NCBI GenBank assembly: GCA_003526435.1
Contig: DPWF01000205.1
Coordinates: forward strand, 5,109 to 17,829
Length of the DNA stretch: 12,721 bases
Direction: 5' to 3'
Source: Chitinophagaceae bacterium
Lineage (GTDB): Bacteria > Bacteroidota > Bacteroidia > Chitinophagales > Chitinophagaceae
Shown in pieces: positions 10,257 to 12,721 of the stretch; within the stretch, counting starts at the first letter, position 1; each line of letters starts with the position of its first letter. Below the pieces are notes generated by a model. That model did not search any database, was not told the origin of the DNA, and saw nothing but the letters and a program-made list of their open reading frames with translations. The position numbers were made by a program, and so were the translations under genes.

Positions 10257-12721
10257 ATGGCGCTTCCTTATCTGGTTAAACATATTTATAACAGCGGCAC
10301 TGAAGAAGTGATTCGCCGGGGAAAAAAAATTCATGCACTGGGCAATGTTGAACTGGTGGAATATGATGAATTAATGGCCAATGTAGTATTCAGGGTGAAA
10401 GACGATGGCTATTCAACATTTTATAAAGTTCATATCAATCAGTTTAAAGACCCGAAAACATTATCACTCCGTTGTTCCTGCCCCTATAATCTTTCAGAAA
10501 TCTGCCGCCATAAAGCAGGCGCACTTTTTCATTTACAGGATTTACTTGATCGCAATCAGTTAGGCGAAAAGGAAACCAGTTACGATCAGAAACATACCGT
10601 TGTTAAAATGAAACAACTGGATCTGAAGCTGATCAAAATGTTATCCTCACAAGAGAATGTTGAAAAGGCAGAAGATTTTCTGAGAAGCAGCCGATCTAAT
10701 ATCGTTGAAGCAAAAGATGAACGGGTATTGGCTGAACTGGAATACCAGGGAGAAATATTCAAAGTGCTGCTTCAGAAAAACGAAGAAAGAAATTTTGATA
10801 CCAGTTGTACCTGTTCCTCCGATACAGAACATCCATTATGTATACATAAGGATATTGTATTGTTGCAGTTACTGCATAATTATGGCCCTCTTTATTTCGA
10901 CAGTATTCGTAACTGGGATAAGGAAAAAAATAAACTACTTGCTTTATACGGATATTCTTTAAGTGATGACCTGAAAGGTAAATTCGAATTTACTTATACC
11001 GATGGTAAACCCTTTTTACGTGTGCTTGATACAAGCATCAAAAGAGTTTCCCTGAATCCAGCAGCAGACCTGAAACCTAAACAGGAAGAAGTAAAAATTA
11101 CAACACTGGTAGAAGAACCGGAAGAGCGCGAGAAGGAAATACTGAAACTGGGGGTTGTGGTAACTTTTAACGAGCAGCAATATCCTTATGTTCAGTTAGA
11201 AGCAGTTCAGGGCGAAGCAGACGAGAACCGTACAACATATATCGGAAAAGTAACCAAACTCGATTTGTCGAGATTCATCAATACCGAAGTGTTTGATGAA
11301 GACGATAAAGGTACCCTGCAGCAGTTAAGAAAACTCATGCCATCAGAAGTGAGCCGTTACCTCGACCGGAACTCTCCCTTCAGTGGCATCTGGGAAAATA
11401 TTATTCAGCAGCACAATGATGAACTGCCGGAAGAAACCAGGCATCTGATGAATGAATACCTGCACCCCAAGATCAAAAAACTATTTGCTGATCTTTCCGA
11501 AAGCAGGTTTGTATTCAGTTTACCTGAACGTAAACCCTTTACAACGGCCAATCTTCAACCCGTAGAATTGGTTACAACCTTTATCAGCCCCGAGTTTGAA
11601 GTGAGCTATCAGAAAGGTCAGTATGAAATTAATTGTCGCGTAAAACTGCCGCTGGCCGATCTTAATATTGCGGAGAACGAAAGCAATTCATCTCTGCTCT
11701 TTAAATACCATAACCAGTTTTTTACCTGGCAGCGAACAGAAGATATACTGGTATTGGAGAAGTTTCTGCCTGCCGGAAAAATCATCATCGCTGCTGAAGA
11801 CTGGTCAACGCAGTTACAACAATTCATTCTGCCATTGTCTAAAGAATTCAATGTGCATTTTGGTAATGTGCAGAAAGAAGAAGTAAAAGATATCAAGCCG
11901 GAAGTAAAAGTATTACTGAAAGAAAAAGGAGAATACCTGTTGTTTCAACCGGTATTCAACTATAAAGGATATGATGTACGTTCTATCGATAAGGAAAAAA
12001 TCATCATTCCGGTCGAAGATAAACTATTGGTGATCCAGCGAAACCTGGAAGCAGAGAGAGAATTTGTACAAAAAATTGAATCACTTCATTCGCAATTTAT
12101 AAGACCTGCAGAAGGGGATGTACTGGCTTTAAAAGGAACAGAAGTATTGCGTAATAACTGGTTCTTTTTATTTGTAGATGCGGTGAAAGAAATGAATATC
12201 CCGGTATATGGTTTTGAAGCGCTGAAAAATTTTCGTTTCAATACAGCAAAACCATCTACCAAAATATATATCAGCAGTAATACCGACTGGTTTGATGCCA
12301 AAGTGGAAATTCATTTTGGTGAACAGAAAGTAACGGTTGATGAAGTGAAAAAAGCCCTGAGTAACAAACAACAGTTTGTGCAATTGGGCGATGGTACATT
12401 GGGTATTCTGCCTGAAGAGTGGATCAAGAAGTACTCGCTGCTTTTCAGGGTGGGAGAAGGAAAGTCAGGCTCTATGAAACTCAGTAAATACCATTTCAGT
12501 GTGGTAGAAGAGTTGTACATGCAGCGTGATGAAGAAGAATTGTTTTTTCAACTTGAAGAAAAATACGACCGGCTCAAAGAAAATCATTCTATTAAAGAGA
12601 TAGCAGCTCCGGAGCATTTGAAATCTATCCTGCGTCCTTACCAGGAAAGTGGATTTCAATGGCTGAACTATTTGAGGGAAGTACAATGGGGCGGTATCCT
12701 GGCCGATGATATGGGTTTGGG
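10257..12721 (+). CDS. SWIM zinc-finger SNF2-family helicase, 3' end cut by window
   Basis: The frame runs open from the ATG at 10257 to the window end: 821 complete codons and two bases. It is the N-terminal part of a SNF2/SWI2-type ATPase that should translocate on DNA. Two SWIM zinc-binding motifs (CxCxnCxH) are visible: C73, C75, C83, H85 and C184, C186, C195, H197. Residues from about 250 to 780 are a long mixed alpha/beta region typical of bacterial SNF2 proteins but without a motif I can name. The ATPase domain begins at about residue 792 with LRPYQESGFQWLNYL, the adenine-contacting Q region, and reaches ILADDMGLG, the start of Walker A, where the window ends. The helicase motifs that would confirm activity lie outside. 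It seems to be a single gene with its own promoter. A role in DNA repair or transcription restart is possible but not shown. Confidence 0.9.
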   Translation, partial: MALPYLVKHIYNSGTEEVIRRGKKIHALGNVELVEYDELMANVVFRVKDDGYSTFYKVHINQFKDPKTLSLRCSCPYNLSEICRHKAGALFHLQDLLDRNQLGEKETSYDQKHTVVKMKQLDLKLIKMLSSQENVEKAEDFLRSSRSNIVEAKDERVLAELEYQGEIFKVLLQKNEERNFDTSCTCSSDTEHPLCIHKDIVLLQLLHNYGPLYFDSIRNWDKEKNKLLALYGYSLSDDLKGKFEFTYTDGKPFLRVLDTSIKRVSLNPAADLKPKQEEVKITTLVEEPEEREKEILKLGVVVTFNEQQYPYVQLEAVQGEADENRTTYIGKVTKLDLSRFINTEVFDEDDKGTLQQLRKLMPSEVSRYLDRNSPFSGIWENIIQQHNDELPEETRHLMNEYLHPKIKKLFADLSESRFVFSLPERKPFTTANLQPVELVTTFISPEFEVSYQKGQYEINCRVKLPLADLNIAENESNSSLLFKYHNQFFTWQRTEDILVLEKFLPAGKIIIAAEDWSTQLQQFILPLSKEFNVHFGNVQKEEVKDIKPEVKVLLKEKGEYLLFQPVFNYKGYDVRSIDKEKIIIPVEDKLLVIQRNLEAEREFVQKIESLHSQFIRPAEGDVLALKGTEVLRNNWFFLFVDAVKEMNIPVYGFEALKNFRFNTAKPSTKIYISSNTDWFDAKVEIHFGEQKVTVDEVKKALSNKQQFVQLGDGTLGILPEEWIKKYSLLFRVGEGKSGSMKLSKYHFSVVEELYMQRDEEELFFQLEEKYDRLKENHSIKEIAAPEHLKSILRPYQESGFQWLNYLREVQWGGILADDMGL

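Noticed and set aside
10705..10962. 85-residue plus-strand frame within the helicase gene
   Set aside because: It is out of frame with the long open frame that carries the SWIM and SNF2 motifs.
1..12721. Defence island, prophage or CRISPR system
   Set aside because: I found no transposase, integrase, restriction gene, toxin-antitoxin pair or regularly spaced repeats. The SNF2 protein alone is not evidence for a defence system such as DISARM, since no partner genes are visible.

Overview
The window looks like chromosomal DNA from a member of the Bacteroidota, most plausibly a Chitinophagaceae-like relative. The basis is protein character (PadR/PspC pair, small SSB, Zn-ribbon protein and ComB of the Bacteroidota type), scarce Shine-Dalgarno sequences, and several TAnnTTTG promoter boxes of the Bacteroidota sigma factor. 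This placement is an inference; no rRNA or other marker is present. I saw no tRNA, rRNA, CRISPR array, transposase, integrase or phage gene.

Layout. (1) 46-1782, minus strand: an arsenic operon arsR-arsM-arsC, which probably continues beyond the left edge. Two identical 7-6-7 dyads, TTATCGT-N6-ACGATAA, flank the predicted arsR promoter. (2) 1951-5442, plus strand: an envelope-stress style locus. A perfect 11-bp dyad overlaps the predicted promoter, followed by a 63-residue basic microprotein, a strong hairpin, a PadR-family repressor, a 740-residue membrane protein with two PspC units, an intrinsic terminator and a small lipoprotein of unknown function. (3) 5557-6381: a membrane-anchored TraB/GumN (TIKI-like) protein, followed by a long perfect palindrome (25-bp arms) whose arm recurs imperfectly at the left edge of the window. 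(4) 6593-7678: gcvT of the glycine cleavage system with a clear terminator. (5) 7855-9232: a small RlpA-like double-psi beta-barrel lipoprotein, a convergent Zn-ribbon protein overlapping it by 32 bp, and a tail-less single-stranded DNA-binding protein. (6) 9325-10047: a ComB-type 2-phosphosulfolactate phosphatase. (7) 10257 to the right edge: the first 821 codons of a SWIM/SNF2 helicase-like ATPase, cut off inside its Walker A motif.

How the parts work together. In the ars operon, ArsR should repress until As(III) binds its cysteines; ArsC then reduces arsenate to arsenite and ArsM methylates arsenite. The PadR-PspC locus looks autoregulated, with the dyad as the likely operator. The remaining genes are mostly single-gene units with their own promoters or terminators. 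I do not see a clearly new multi-gene system. The most unexplained material is the microprotein-PadR-tandem-PspC-lipoprotein locus with its RNA hairpins, and the purine-rich palindromic intergenic repeat.
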